A stretch of 64,000 nt of DNA from positions 1,169,418 through 1,233,417 of the forward strand of contig NZ_CP009687.1 in NCBI RefSeq assembly GCF_001042715.1. The letters run 5' to 3'. Below are positions 1 to 11,806 of the stretch, piece after piece. Numbering within the stretch: position 1 is the first letter of the stretch; every line of letters starts with the position of its first letter. The DNA comes from Clostridium aceticum. GTDB lineage: Bacteria > Bacillota > Clostridia > Peptostreptococcales > Natronincolaceae. The notes beneath the pieces were generated by a model, which was given only the letters and a program-made list of their open reading frames with translations, searched no databases and was not told the DNA's origin. The translations under genes and the position numbers were made by a program.

Positions 1-144
1 TTTAGTAAAATGTTTTGGAAACTTATACCATTCCATATGCTTTTACACGATCAGGCGGTAAAAAATACTGAGATTATTCATTTCTTAAAAATAAGTCATA
101 GAACAATCATCCGTGACATTAAGGATGTGAAAATACACGTTTAG
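1..144 (+). pseudogene. Truncated HTH (DeoR-like) regulator fragment
   Basis: Frame 1 is open from the window edge to a TAG at 142-144. A likely Met lies at position 10, giving about 44 residues, but no ribosome binding site is visible before it. The peptide contains a helix-turn-helix stretch (HFLKISHRTIIRDIKDV) that lines up with the N-terminus of the intact regulator at 2057-2602 (SLLKVSNRTIARDLHEL). The frame stops just after the recognition helix, where the homologue continues for about 130 residues. It is therefore probably a broken paralogue; it could also be the end of a longer gene starting before the window. Confidence 0.5.
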
Positions 145-289
145 TCGGGAGTGTGGTTTGAAAAATTAATGAAGATAGCAAAAATAGTGGTAGGATTACA
201 GGGGCATGAGGATAAGCCTTGTTTTCTACAGATTTTAAAGAAATCTTTATAAATTTGTTTTTAAATAATTTAGGTATTGGAGGTAAAAG

Positions 290-688
290 ATGATAGCTAA
301 AATTATAAAAAGAAATGGTTACAAACATATTGAATGGGGGGAAGGGTCTAAAGTTATACCTATTTCCTATAAGGATTTCATAAGACTTCCTTGTGTAAAT
401 CCAAGTGGTGGGGACGATGATTTGGCACCCTACTATGATATGACTCTAAGGGAGATGGTGAGGGCATGGGTCAAGGTGAATAGTGACTATGAGTTAAATG
501 TAGAAGTTTTTAATTTTAGTAAAGATAATTTTAGAAGTGCATTAATTGAATTTGTAGAATCGGGTTATGAAGAATTTCCTGTGTTTATGGCGGATTTAGA
601 TAATTTTGTTACTTATAAGGAAGTCTGTAGTACTAGGTACGATATCTTTATGGGGTTTTTGAAGGAATTTTCAAGGATTGTAGAGTAG
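290..688 (+). CDS. Hypothetical protein, 132 aa
   Basis: A clear GGAGG lies 6 nt before the ATG, so the start is well supported. The product is soluble and slightly acidic, with no signal peptide, membrane segment or Cys motif. I do not recognise the family. Aromatic residues and Asp/Glu are frequent (for example GGDDDLAPYYDMTLREM), and the C-terminal half looks alpha-helical. It stands alone, 25 nt or more before the WG-repeat gene on the same strand, and may share its transcript. No function is proposed. Confidence 0.6.
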   Translation: MIAKIIKRNGYKHIEWGEGSKVIPISYKDFIRLPCVNPSGGDDDLAPYYDMTLREMVRAWVKVNSDYELNVEVFNFSKDNFRSALIEFVESGYEEFPVFMADLDNFVTYKEVCSTRYDIFMGFLKEFSRIVE

Positions 689-764
689 CTTTTAAATAAG
701 ATTTGTTGCTACAGTGATGATAAGGGATGAGGGTTATTTTGTTGCAATTACAAGGAGGGGTTTG

Positions 765-1730
765 ATGAGAGCTGGGTGTTGTACCATATATGACTGCGAG
801 TTCGACCTATATTATAAAGGGAGAATCAAGGATAAAGTTGTTTATGTAGTAGATGAAGAGGGCAATTATAAAGCAGCAGAAGAATATGTATGTCAGCACA
901 TAAGTTTTGATATGGTTCAGTTTTATATAGGTTGCTATGATGAAAGCAATACAGAACCTCAAAAGGATACATCAAAATGGGGATACTTTCTATTGTCCAC
1001 AGGCGTAATAATTGTTCCTCCTACCTATGATTATGCCTATCCCTTCTATGGCGACCGTGCAAAGGTTAAGAAAAACAACAGATACGGTTTTATAGATCCT
1101 GAAGGAAGGGAGGTTGTAGAGATAGTATGGGATGATACAGCTGATGCTTTTCATAAAGCCCTAAGCTGGGTAAAGAAAGAAGATAAGTTTGGCTACATTG
1201 ATAAAAATGGAGAAGTAATATTATCTCCCCAATTTGAGGTAGCAAAGGAATTTCGATGCCTTGATGTTTTTACTGTACATAGTCAAGAGAAACGTCAATA
1301 TGCAGCCCTTGTTAAAAAAGACGGAAAATACGGTTATATAGATAAAAAGGGTACATATATCTTTGAGCCTAGCTTTGATGATGCAAAGGAATTTTGGGAT
1401 ATTGGTTATGCTGCAGTAATGGTCCGGGGAAAATGGGGGTTTATTAATGGAAGAGGAGAATTTGTAGTGGCCCTTCAATTTGATGATGTTGGCGGGAGTG
1501 ATGGCTTTATAACAAGGAAAAACGTCAATAAAGAAAAGACCTTCTTTGGCTACAATGCAGAGGTTGTTAGTTTTTATACTGTTAAGAAGTATAAGCAATG
1601 GGGATTACTAACGGATGATTTTGATATTATTATGCCGGAGGATGGAAAACAATACGTAATTCATAGAGGGATGAAAATATATATAAAGGACGGTAAGGTG
1701 ACAAGCAGGCGGGAACTAAAGAGTCGGTAA
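765..1730 (+). CDS. WG-repeat protein
   Basis: The protein is 321 aa from the preferred start at 765, which has AGGAGG six bases upstream (753-758). The frame also opens earlier, at 714, but no binding site is visible there. At least five repeats of the WG (KWGY/F-ID-G) type are visible: KWGYFLLSTG, RYGFIDPEGR, KFGYIDKNGE, KYGYIDKKGT and KWGFINGRGE, each followed by a V..P.FDDA-like segment. WG repeats form beta-propeller-like surfaces and their biochemical role is mostly unknown. There is no signal peptide, so the protein is probably cytoplasmic. The family is confident; the function is not. Confidence 0.8.
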   Translation: MRAGCCTIYDCEFDLYYKGRIKDKVVYVVDEEGNYKAAEEYVCQHISFDMVQFYIGCYDESNTEPQKDTSKWGYFLLSTGVIIVPPTYDYAYPFYGDRAKVKKNNRYGFIDPEGREVVEIVWDDTADAFHKALSWVKKEDKFGYIDKNGEVILSPQFEVAKEFRCLDVFTVHSQEKRQYAALVKKDGKYGYIDKKGTYIFEPSFDDAKEFWDIGYAAVMVRGKWGFINGRGEFVVALQFDDVGGSDGFITRKNVNKEKTFFGYNAEVVSFYTVKKYKQWGLLTDDFDIIMPEDGKQYVIHRGMKIYIKDGKVTSRRELKSR

Positions 1731-2056
1731 GGTGAAAAGAGGAGAATGTATAAATAAAGAATAAAAACCTCAAAAAAACACTTCGGAAATTGTCTTTTAG
1801 GTGGAGCTATGGGAGGAAACTAGATATAATCATTGATAGAATAAATCCAGTAGAAGTTAGTTTTCTGCTTGATTTATTGTATTAACTATTGCTTATGATT
1901 TCTATAGGTCAATTCTTTGGTACCTACAATACAAAAGGTACTCCAGTAAATTGTTCTACTAGAATAGATGTAAAAAGAAGAAAATCAAAGGTGACATACA
2001 ATTGGCTTTATGGTGTTGGTAATTATAGTAAAATACAATTAAGGAGGGAGAAAGAT
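1731..2056. other. Intergenic stretch without a supported gene
   Basis: Between the WG-repeat gene and the HTH regulator there is no recognisable RNA or repeat. The frame of the downstream regulator stays open back to 1889, but that extension has no binding site and no family resemblance, so I treat it as non-coding upstream sequence that probably carries the regulator's promoter. Confidence 0.4.
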
Positions 2057-2602
2057 ATGTTTAATAAAACCTTACGTCAGCTTCTGTTATTTCACATGTT
2101 TTATTATAGTGAAGTACTAGAGCCTATAGAAATTAAAAGCTTATTAAAGGTTAGTAATAGAACCATAGCACGAGATCTACATGAATTGCAAAGGGCTGGT
2201 CTAATAAATGTAGTATTTTCTAAAAAAGAAAAAGGATATATCCATCAAGATAATCGTTATCCATGTGCTAAGCAGCCACTTGTTTTTTCTGAAAACAAGG
2301 CAAATAATAGGCACCTTGAAAAACTAATAAGATTAGCTACTATTATGATTGAGTTAGCAGGCCATACTGAAATCTCCTACTATGATTGTAGTCCTAAAGA
2401 ACAAGAAACTTGCAGCAGTTGGTATAAAAAGAAATTCCCTAATGTGAGTAAAAGGACTATGCAGAGAGACTTTCAAGAGCTTAGTAAAATAGGCTATGAA
2501 ATTAGTTATGATTATTTTGAAAGATTATATACTGTTACCTTCCCTCAATCTTTAGAAGCAATAGAAAATTGTCTTAGGTACAAATACAAGGATAGAGAAT
2601 AA
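2057..2602 (+). CDS. HTH transcriptional regulator with two HTH segments
   Basis: The start at 2057 is set by AAGGAGGGAG at 2041-2050, giving 181 aa beginning MFNKTLRQ. Residues about 10-50 form a DeoR/HTH_11-type winged helix (EIKSLLKVSNRTIARDLHELQRAG). A second HTH-like segment lies near residues 135-165 (NVSKRTMQRDFQELSKIGYEI). The two resemble the tandem DNA-binding modules of WYL-type regulators, but no WYL domain follows. It is probably a cytoplasmic DNA-binding regulator with unknown target. The fragment at 1-144 is a homologous broken copy. Confidence 0.7.
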   Translation: MFNKTLRQLLLFHMFYYSEVLEPIEIKSLLKVSNRTIARDLHELQRAGLINVVFSKKEKGYIHQDNRYPCAKQPLVFSENKANNRHLEKLIRLATIMIELAGHTEISYYDCSPKEQETCSSWYKKKFPNVSKRTMQRDFQELSKIGYEISYDYFERLYTVTFPQSLEAIENCLRYKYKDRE

Positions 2603-2658
2603 GCATAATTTTTAGGTGCACAGAAGTTTAAATAGTGAATTAGAGAAGGGGAGATTAT

Positions 2659-3258
2659 ATGAAAACATATTTTTTTATAAGAAGACATCTACTATTAAAT
2701 ACTAGAGAAAAGACCTTTAACATTTATAAAGATGAAATACTAAAGGAACAGGGAACATATTACGAGGAAGCATTAGAAAGATTACTACAAAAGATAGATG
2801 CTATAGAGGGGAGGAATAATAAAATACCTAATAACGGTTACCCCTTGGATATAATAACTCCTCAAGATAGGGCAATATATCATGCAAACTTTGGATTAGT
2901 AGTTCTAAATTATGAAAATCAGAACAGGGATAAAGAAGGAGATAACAATTGGGAAAATGGTTTTATAGAAGAACTTCAAAGGATTGAGGGATTTAACCAA
3001 AGGGATGTTTATCAAGGGATATATTTAGACCCTTACTTAATGTATCCCCAAGGCTTAACCATCGAAGATCTTCGACAGAATGAAAATCATTTAAACTACA
3101 TTTTTTACCCAGAGGGTGGGAGATACAAAGGTGAACTTCATAAATATCTATATTTAGATACAATAGTTTTTAAAGGAGAGGAAAGTGATATTGGTAAATG
3201 GCATTTTCAGATGAAAGAGATAGAAATCCCTAACCTAGAAGTATCAGAAGAGAAGTGA
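2659..3258 (+). CDS. Hypothetical protein, 199 aa
   Basis: It is preceded by GAAGGGGAG, which supports the ATG. The protein is soluble and charged, without membrane segments, signal peptide or metal motifs. The middle (TPQDRAIYHANFGLVVLNYENQNRD) and the Tyr-rich C-terminal half (YLDPYLMYPQGL) look like a folded globular domain, but I recognise no family. It follows the HTH regulator by 56 nt on the same strand and could be its co-transcribed partner. Immediately downstream the rRNA operon promoters begin. Confidence 0.6.
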   Translation: MKTYFFIRRHLLLNTREKTFNIYKDEILKEQGTYYEEALERLLQKIDAIEGRNNKIPNNGYPLDIITPQDRAIYHANFGLVVLNYENQNRDKEGDNNWENGFIEELQRIEGFNQRDVYQGIYLDPYLMYPQGLTIEDLRQNENHLNYIFYPEGGRYKGELHKYLYLDTIVFKGEESDIGKWHFQMKEIEIPNLEVSEEK

Positions 3259-3383
3259 AGGTAGAAAGGGTCTTGGCCCTTCCGTTGTTGTTTAAAAGCG
3301 ATAACTTTACATAGTATTATAGGTGTCATGCTTAGGGCATAATAGCTAGAATAGTTAGGTGTCATAATTTTTTCAAAAAAATG

Positions 3384-3412
3384 TTGACAAGAAGCAATAA
3401 ATTTGATATAGT
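3384..3412 (+). promoter_or_regulatory. rRNA operon promoter P1
   Basis: A perfect TTGACA (3384-3389) and TATAGT (3407-3412) are separated by 17 nt. A GC-rich hairpin-forming tract (GTCGCC ... GGGCGAC, about 3420-3443) follows directly in the leader. Confidence 0.85.
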
Positions 3413-3490
3413 AGTAAAAGTCGCCGCTAGCGAAGGGGCGACGGGATAGAAGAAAGTTCGACACAGAAGAAAAAGAAATTAAAAAAAGTG

Positions 3491-3520
3491 TTGACATAAT
3501 ATAGTGAAGTATGATATAGT
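3491..3520 (+). promoter_or_regulatory. rRNA operon promoter P2
   Basis: TTGACA (3491-3496) and TATAGT (3515-3520) are separated by 18 nt. The sequence around the -10 and just downstream (GATATAGTAGT then AGTCGCC) repeats that of P1, so the two promoters look like a duplication. Confidence 0.85.
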
Positions 3521-3564
3521 AGTTAAGTCGCCGAATGAGGGCGGCAGAAAAAAAGGTCTTTGAA

Positions 3565-3581
3565 AATTAAACAGTATAGAT
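3565..3581 (+). repeat. 16S processing stalk, 5' strand
   Basis: The leader contains AAAATTAAACAGTATAG, whose exact 17-nt reverse complement occurs just after the 16S 3' end (about 5289-5305). Such pairs form the long stalk cut by RNase III during rRNA maturation. A similar 14-nt pair (AAAACTAAACAATG and its complement) flanks the 23S gene. Confidence 0.7.
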
Positions 3582-3631
3582 ATTAAGCCAGCAAAATACA
3601 TCTATCAGTTAATGATAGAACCCAGATATTT

Positions 3632-5281
<1,650 letters not shown>

Positions 5282-5345
5282 ATGGCAATACTATACTGTT
5301 TAATTTTGAGGGACTTTTGTTTCTCTATAAAGCAAGAACAAAAGT

Positions 5346-5421
5346 GGGGGCGTAGCTCAGTTGGGAGAGCACCTGCCTTGCAAGCAGGGGGTCAGGAGTT
5401 CGACTCTCCTCGTCTCCACCA
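5346..5421 (+). tRNA. tRNA-Ala (TGC)
   Basis: It lies in the 16S-23S spacer. It has a cloverleaf with anticodon TGC, a GTTCGA T loop and an encoded CCA. Confidence 0.95.
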
Positions 5422-5568
5422 AAGAATATGGTAGAAAGCACCATGTTTAGAAGATTGACAAAAAGAAAAGAATTTGATAGAATAGTATTCTTGACGATTC
5501 TTAAATTGTTCTTTGAAAACTAAACAATGATATGAGAAAAGAAACAAAGCTAAAGTAATTCATCAAAG

Positions 5569-8503
<2,935 letters not shown>

Positions 8504-8552
8504 AAAATAACTCATACATTGTTTAGTTTTGAGGGAACAATCCTTCAAAAGA

Positions 8553-8670
8553 ATATCGTGACAATAGCGAAGGGGTCACACCTGTTCCCATACCGAACAC
8601 AGCAGTTAAGCCCTTCAGCGCTGATGGTACTTGGCGGGAAGCTGCCTGGGAGAGTAGGTCGTTGCGATAT
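8553..8670 (+). rRNA. rrf: 5S ribosomal RNA
   Basis: The ends ATATCGTGAC and GTTGCGATAT pair as helix I. The core CCGAACACAGCAGTTAAG is the 5S signature. It sits 50 nt after 23S, and the first tRNA follows 6 nt later. Confidence 0.93.
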
Positions 8671-8676
8671 AGAAGT

Positions 8677-8751
8677 TCCAGAGTAGCTCAATGGTGGAGC
8701 ACCCGGCTGTTAACCGGTAGGTTGGAGGTTCGAGTCCTCTCTCTGGAGCCA
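8677..8751 (+). tRNA. tRNA-Asn (GTT)
   Basis: The acceptor TCCAGAG/CTCTGGA, anticodon GTT and encoded CCA are all visible. It is the first of fourteen tRNAs after 5S. Confidence 0.95.
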
Positions 8752-8760
8752 AAACAAAAT

Positions 8761-8849
8761 GCCGAAGTGGCGGAACTGGCAGACGCACAGGACTTAAAAT
8801 CCTGCGGTCCTTCAAGATCGTACCGGTTCGATTCCGGTCTTCGGCACCA
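8761..8849 (+). tRNA. tRNA-Leu (TAA)
   Basis: It is a class II tRNA with a long variable arm, acceptor GCCGAAG/CTTCGGC, anticodon TAA and an encoded CCA. Confidence 0.95.
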
Positions 8850-8862
8850 CTATGAAAAACAT

Positions 8863-8938
8863 CGCGGGGTAGAGCAGTTGGTAGCTCGTCGGGCTCATAA
8901 CCCGGAGGCCACAGGTTCAAGTCCTGTCCCCGCAACCA
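8863..8938 (+). tRNA. Initiator tRNA-fMet (CAT)
   Basis: The anticodon is CAT. The first acceptor pair is a C1-A72 mismatch (CGCGGGG against CCCCGCA), and the anticodon stem has three consecutive G-C pairs (GGG/CCC). Both are hallmarks of the initiator rather than the elongator. Confidence 0.93.
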
Positions 8939-8942
8939 TTTT

Positions 8943-9017
8943 GGCCCCTTGGTCAAGCGGTTAAGACACCGCCCTTTCACGGCGGTAACAGGGGTTCGAT
9001 TCCCCTAGGGGTCACCA
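8943..9017 (+). tRNA. tRNA-Glu (TTC)
   Basis: The cloverleaf has anticodon TTC, acceptor GGCCCCT/AGGGGTC and an encoded CCA. Confidence 0.95.
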
Positions 9018-9025
9018 AAAAAAAT

Positions 9026-9101
9026 GGGCGCATAGCTCAGCTGGGAGAGCACCTGCCTTACAAGCAGGGGGTCACAGGTTCAAGTCCTGTTGCGCCCACC
9101 A
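9026..9101 (+). tRNA. tRNA-Val (TAC)
   Basis: The acceptor is GGGCGCA/TGCGCCC, the anticodon TAC, and CCA is encoded. A 122-nt gap without features follows. Confidence 0.95.
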
Positions 9102-9223
9102 AAAGTAGATGAATAAAATCTTTGATCTTGTGTTGGTCACTTACTTAGCATTTTGCAACACATTTCAATGATTTATTTATGTAAAATGTATTGTGAAAAA
9201 GCTAACAACATTATAAAACACAT

Positions 9224-9300
9224 GCTGGTGTAGCTCAGTTGGCCAGAGCAGCTGATTTGTAATCAGCAGGTCGCGGGTTCGAATCCCATCACCAGCTCCA
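9224..9300 (+). tRNA. tRNA-Thr (TGT)
   Basis: The acceptor is GCTGGTG/CACCAGC, the anticodon TGT, and CCA is encoded. Confidence 0.95.
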
Positions 9301-9315
9301 TTAATTAGAAATACT

Positions 9316-9400
9316 GGAGGGGTTCCCGAGTGGCCAAAGGGGGCAGACTGTAAATCTGTTGTCAACGACTTCGAAGGTTCGAATCCTTCTCCCTCCACCA
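9316..9400 (+). tRNA. tRNA-Tyr (GTA)
   Basis: It is a class II tRNA with a long variable arm, anticodon GTA, an acceptor starting GGAGGGG and an encoded CCA. Confidence 0.95.
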
Positions 9401-9417
9401 TAATATATATCACACAT

Positions 9418-9500
9418 GCGGGTGTGGCGGAATTGGCAGACGCACTAGACTTAGGATCTAGCGGGCGACCGTGGGGGTTCAAGTCCCTCCACCCGCACCA
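9418..9500 (+). tRNA. tRNA-Leu (TAG)
   Basis: It is a class II tRNA with acceptor GCGGGTG/CACCCGC, anticodon TAG and an encoded CCA. Confidence 0.95.
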
Positions 9501-9526
9501 ATTATATAAAAATTAGTATTTAGTAT

Positions 9527-9601
9527 GCGGAAGTGGCTCAGTGGTAGAGCATCGCCTTGCCAAGGCGAGGGTCGCGGGTTCGAGTCCCGTCTTCCGCTCC
9601 A
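9527..9601 (+). tRNA. tRNA-Gly (GCC)
   Basis: The acceptor is GCGGAAG/CTTCCGC, the anticodon GCC, and CCA is encoded. Confidence 0.95.
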
Positions 9602-9664
9602 TTTTTATGCTATAAGTAGGTGGTCGATTTAGATCGTGTACTTATTTTATGTATAAACATATAT

Positions 9665-9741
9665 GGTGGGTGTAGTCAAGTGGTTAAGACACAGGATTGT
9701 GGCTCCTGCATGCGTGGGTTCGAATCCCATCATCCACCCCA
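9665..9741 (+). tRNA. tRNA-His (GTG)
   Basis: The anticodon is GTG. An extra 5' G (G-1) faces C73, as expected of histidine tRNAs. CCA is encoded. Confidence 0.95.
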
Positions 9742-9768
9742 TATAAAAGAAGCATAATTAAATAACAA

Positions 9769-9844
9769 TGGGATATAGCCAAGTCGGTAAGGCAACGGAC
9801 TTTGACTCCGTCATCCGCAGGTTCGAGTCCTGCTATCCCAGCCA
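9769..9844 (+). tRNA. tRNA-Gln (TTG)
   Basis: The acceptor is TGGGATA/TATCCCA, the anticodon TTG, and CCA is encoded. Confidence 0.95.
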
Positions 9845-9850
9845 TATTAA

Positions 9851-9926
9851 GATCCATTAGCTCAGTCGGTAGAGCACCTGACTTTTAATCAGGGTGTCCC
9901 GCGTTCGAGTCGCGGATGGATCACCA
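9851..9926 (+). tRNA. tRNA-Lys (TTT)
   Basis: The acceptor is GATCCAT/ATGGATC, the anticodon TTT, and CCA is encoded. Confidence 0.95.
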
Positions 9927-9932
9927 AAACAA

Positions 9933-10007
<75 letters not shown>

Positions 10008-10014
10008 AAAAAAT

Positions 10015-10091
10015 GCGCTCATAGCTCAGCTGGATAGAGTGTCTGACTACGAATCAGAAGGTCGGGAGTTCGAATCTCTCTGGGCGCACCA
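10015..10091 (+). tRNA. tRNA-Arg (ACG)
   Basis: The anticodon is ACG, the acceptor starts GCGCTCA, and CCA is encoded. It is the last tRNA of the operon. Confidence 0.95.
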
Positions 10092-10097
10092 GTAATT

Positions 10098-10136
10098 AAA
10101 ACACTTACAGGATTTTATCTTGTAGGTGTTTTTTTA
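10098..10136 (+). terminator. Terminator of the rRNA-tRNA operon
   Basis: A stem AACACTTACA / TGTAGGTGTT is followed by seven Ts, 8 nt after the last tRNA. Confidence 0.85.
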
Positions 10137-10187
10137 GTTTATAGCCTACTTGATCTCTTAATTAAGTAAAAAAACTGTAGCTAAGCT

Positions 10188-10583
10188 TTATATGCTATGA
10201 AATTCATAACGAATATAATCGGTTTTTATCTCTAGGAATTTTAGCTGCTTTACTGGAAAAAAACGAAGACATGAACCATGATCTTCAGGCCTATAAGTAA
10301 TAGTTACTTCTTCATTGATCCCTAAATGTCTAGCCAATCTAATGGATTGTCCATAAGTTGCCATAACAGTCATATTAGAACTTGATGGAAACATGCAGTG
10401 ACAATTAGGAGAATTTCCTATTGAATGGAAGTTATAAATAAAATGAACTTTGTATTGTAATGTATTACCTAATTTTTCAGCACCAGCAAAGACAACATCA
10501 TAACGATTTTTGTCAGAATTAGAGTGGAGGATAGTAGAACCTAAGAAAGCCTCTTTCTCCCACTTATAGTAGTTTTGACTCAT
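10188..10583 (-). CDS. Hypothetical protein, 131 aa
   Basis: The gene points towards the tRNA cluster. On the minus strand TAGGAGTGATG precedes the ATG, so the start is credible. The protein is soluble and mixed alpha/beta in appearance, with two close Cys-His residues (NCHCMF) and a third Cys (GSCLRFF), but no recognised motif. There is no signal peptide or membrane segment. It is a lone gene whose function I cannot infer. Confidence 0.6.
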   Translation of the reverse strand: MSQNYYKWEKEAFLGSTILHSNSDKNRYDVVFAGAEKLGNTLQYKVHFIYNFHSIGNSPNCHCMFPSSSNMTVMATYGQSIRLARHLGINEEVTITYRPEDHGSCLRFFPVKQLKFLEIKTDYIRYEFHSI

Positions 10584-11002
10584 GACATCACTCCTAAATT
10601 ATTAAATAGATATTTTGACTAGTAAGATATATATTATTGGGTTTCTTCCCCCATGCTTTTTATTATATTATTCAATAGTAAATTTGATTTCTATTGAGTA
10701 ATCAAATTTACCTAGTACTAGCACTAGTAGGTAATTTTGATATCTATAAGAAAAAAAGATGCAGTCCTACTATTAAGGCGTTACCCTAACACAGTTATTA
10801 CCAAAATTCTCTTGAACTGTCATTTTGTTAATGCTAAGATTCTTCGACTCCGCTTTGCTTCACTCAGGACGATAAGCTATGGTTTAAGTTAACGCTAATA
10901 ATTTGACACTTAAAGTCAGTAGCTAAAAACTAAAACGTATGATAAAATTTATAAAAGGTTTATATAAAAATTTGAAAAAGATTATAAGTAGGAGATGGGA
11001 AT
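10584..11002. other. Intergenic region with a hairpin and an inverted-repeat element
   Basis: It holds a perfect 12-bp inverted repeat (10678-10689 with 10700-10711, arms GTAAATTTGATT) and then the element at 10778-10895. The rest is plain AT-rich sequence upstream of the PP-loop gene. Confidence 0.6.
10778..10895. repeat. Small inverted-repeat element, family A copy 1
   Basis: The right terminus TTAAGTTAACGC matches the other copies exactly; the left terminus is degraded. Internal blocks (AACTGTCAT, TCAGGAC, CTATGGTTTAAG) match copies at 33494, 41151 and 54399. Confidence 0.75.
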
Positions 11003-11806
11003 ATGACAAAGCAGAATACAAGCCAACAGGATATAAAAAACATATTAGAAACCATACCTAATGATACTGTTATTGGGGAATTTTCAGGAAGGGATAGTGT
11101 AGCAGCTATTCTAAAAGCCTTAGAGGATGCTTCTATTCAACATATCTTACCAGTTGCTTCCCTTGCACCTACAGAATATGGGGATTTTCAAAGTTTAGAG
11201 AAAAATTATCAACAGCTAGTAATAAGAGTAAAGGATTTATACGGTGAAGATAAAACAATCTTTCCCTTAATTTATTACAGTAATCCTGACTTATGGAGTA
11301 TAATTAATGGTAGGTTCGTAAACGATATTCATAGAAAATTTGATTTCTATAGTCCCTGTATAGGGTGCCATGCATATTTTCATTTACTAAGGGTTCCTAT
11401 GGCTTTAAAGTTAGGTAAAAAGATTATTTCTGGGGAACGAGAAAGTCATGATGGTAGAATTAAAATAAATCAACTATCCAGTAGTCTTTCTGCCTATAAA
11501 AAAATTACTGAGCATTTTGGGGTAGAGCTTTTAATTCCTCTAAGATATATGGAGGATGGAGATGAAGTGGAGAAGTTAATAGGCTGGGAATGGCAAGAGG
11601 GTAAGGATCACCCCAGCTGTGTCTATAGTGGGAACTATAAGGATATACATGGTAGGACTATCTATGATGAAGAAAAAATTCAGGCTTATTTAAAAAATTT
11701 TCTATATCCTGTATGTATCCAGCTAGGTGAAGTGATTTTAAAGGTAGAAAATCCAAATAAAAGTGAGATGGTGGAGGCTTTAAAGAGGATAGGTGATACA
11801 TGGTGA
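11003..11806 (+). CDS. PP-loop ATP pyrophosphatase-like protein
   Basis: The protein has 267 aa; TAGGAG before the ATG supports the start. Residues 24-35 (IGEFSGRDSVAA) match the PP-loop SGGxDS signature that binds ATP pyrophosphate in N-type ATP pyrophosphatases such as thiolation, amidation and NAD-synthase-like enzymes, with Arg in place of the second Gly. A CIGCHAYFH motif near residue 120 could bind metal or carry a thiol, and SGERESHDGRIK resembles a second substrate loop. The stop overlaps the start of the phosphomutase gene by 7 nt, so the two are translationally coupled. The substrate is unknown. The superfamily is fairly sure; a specific activity is not. Confidence 0.7.
   Translation: MTKQNTSQQDIKNILETIPNDTVIGEFSGRDSVAAILKALEDASIQHILPVASLAPTEYGDFQSLEKNYQQLVIRVKDLYGEDKTIFPLIYYSNPDLWSIINGRFVNDIHRKFDFYSPCIGCHAYFHLLRVPMALKLGKKIISGERESHDGRIKINQLSSSLSAYKKITEHFGVELLIPLRYMEDGDEVEKLIGWEWQEGKDHPSCVYSGNYKDIHGRTIYDEEKIQAYLKNFLYPVCIQLGEVILKVENPNKSEMVEALKRIGDTW

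Noticed and set aside
8615-9482. Open frames over the tRNA cluster, some with transposon-like or domain-like words
   Set aside because: They translate tRNA genes; such peptides are a well-known annotation artefact.
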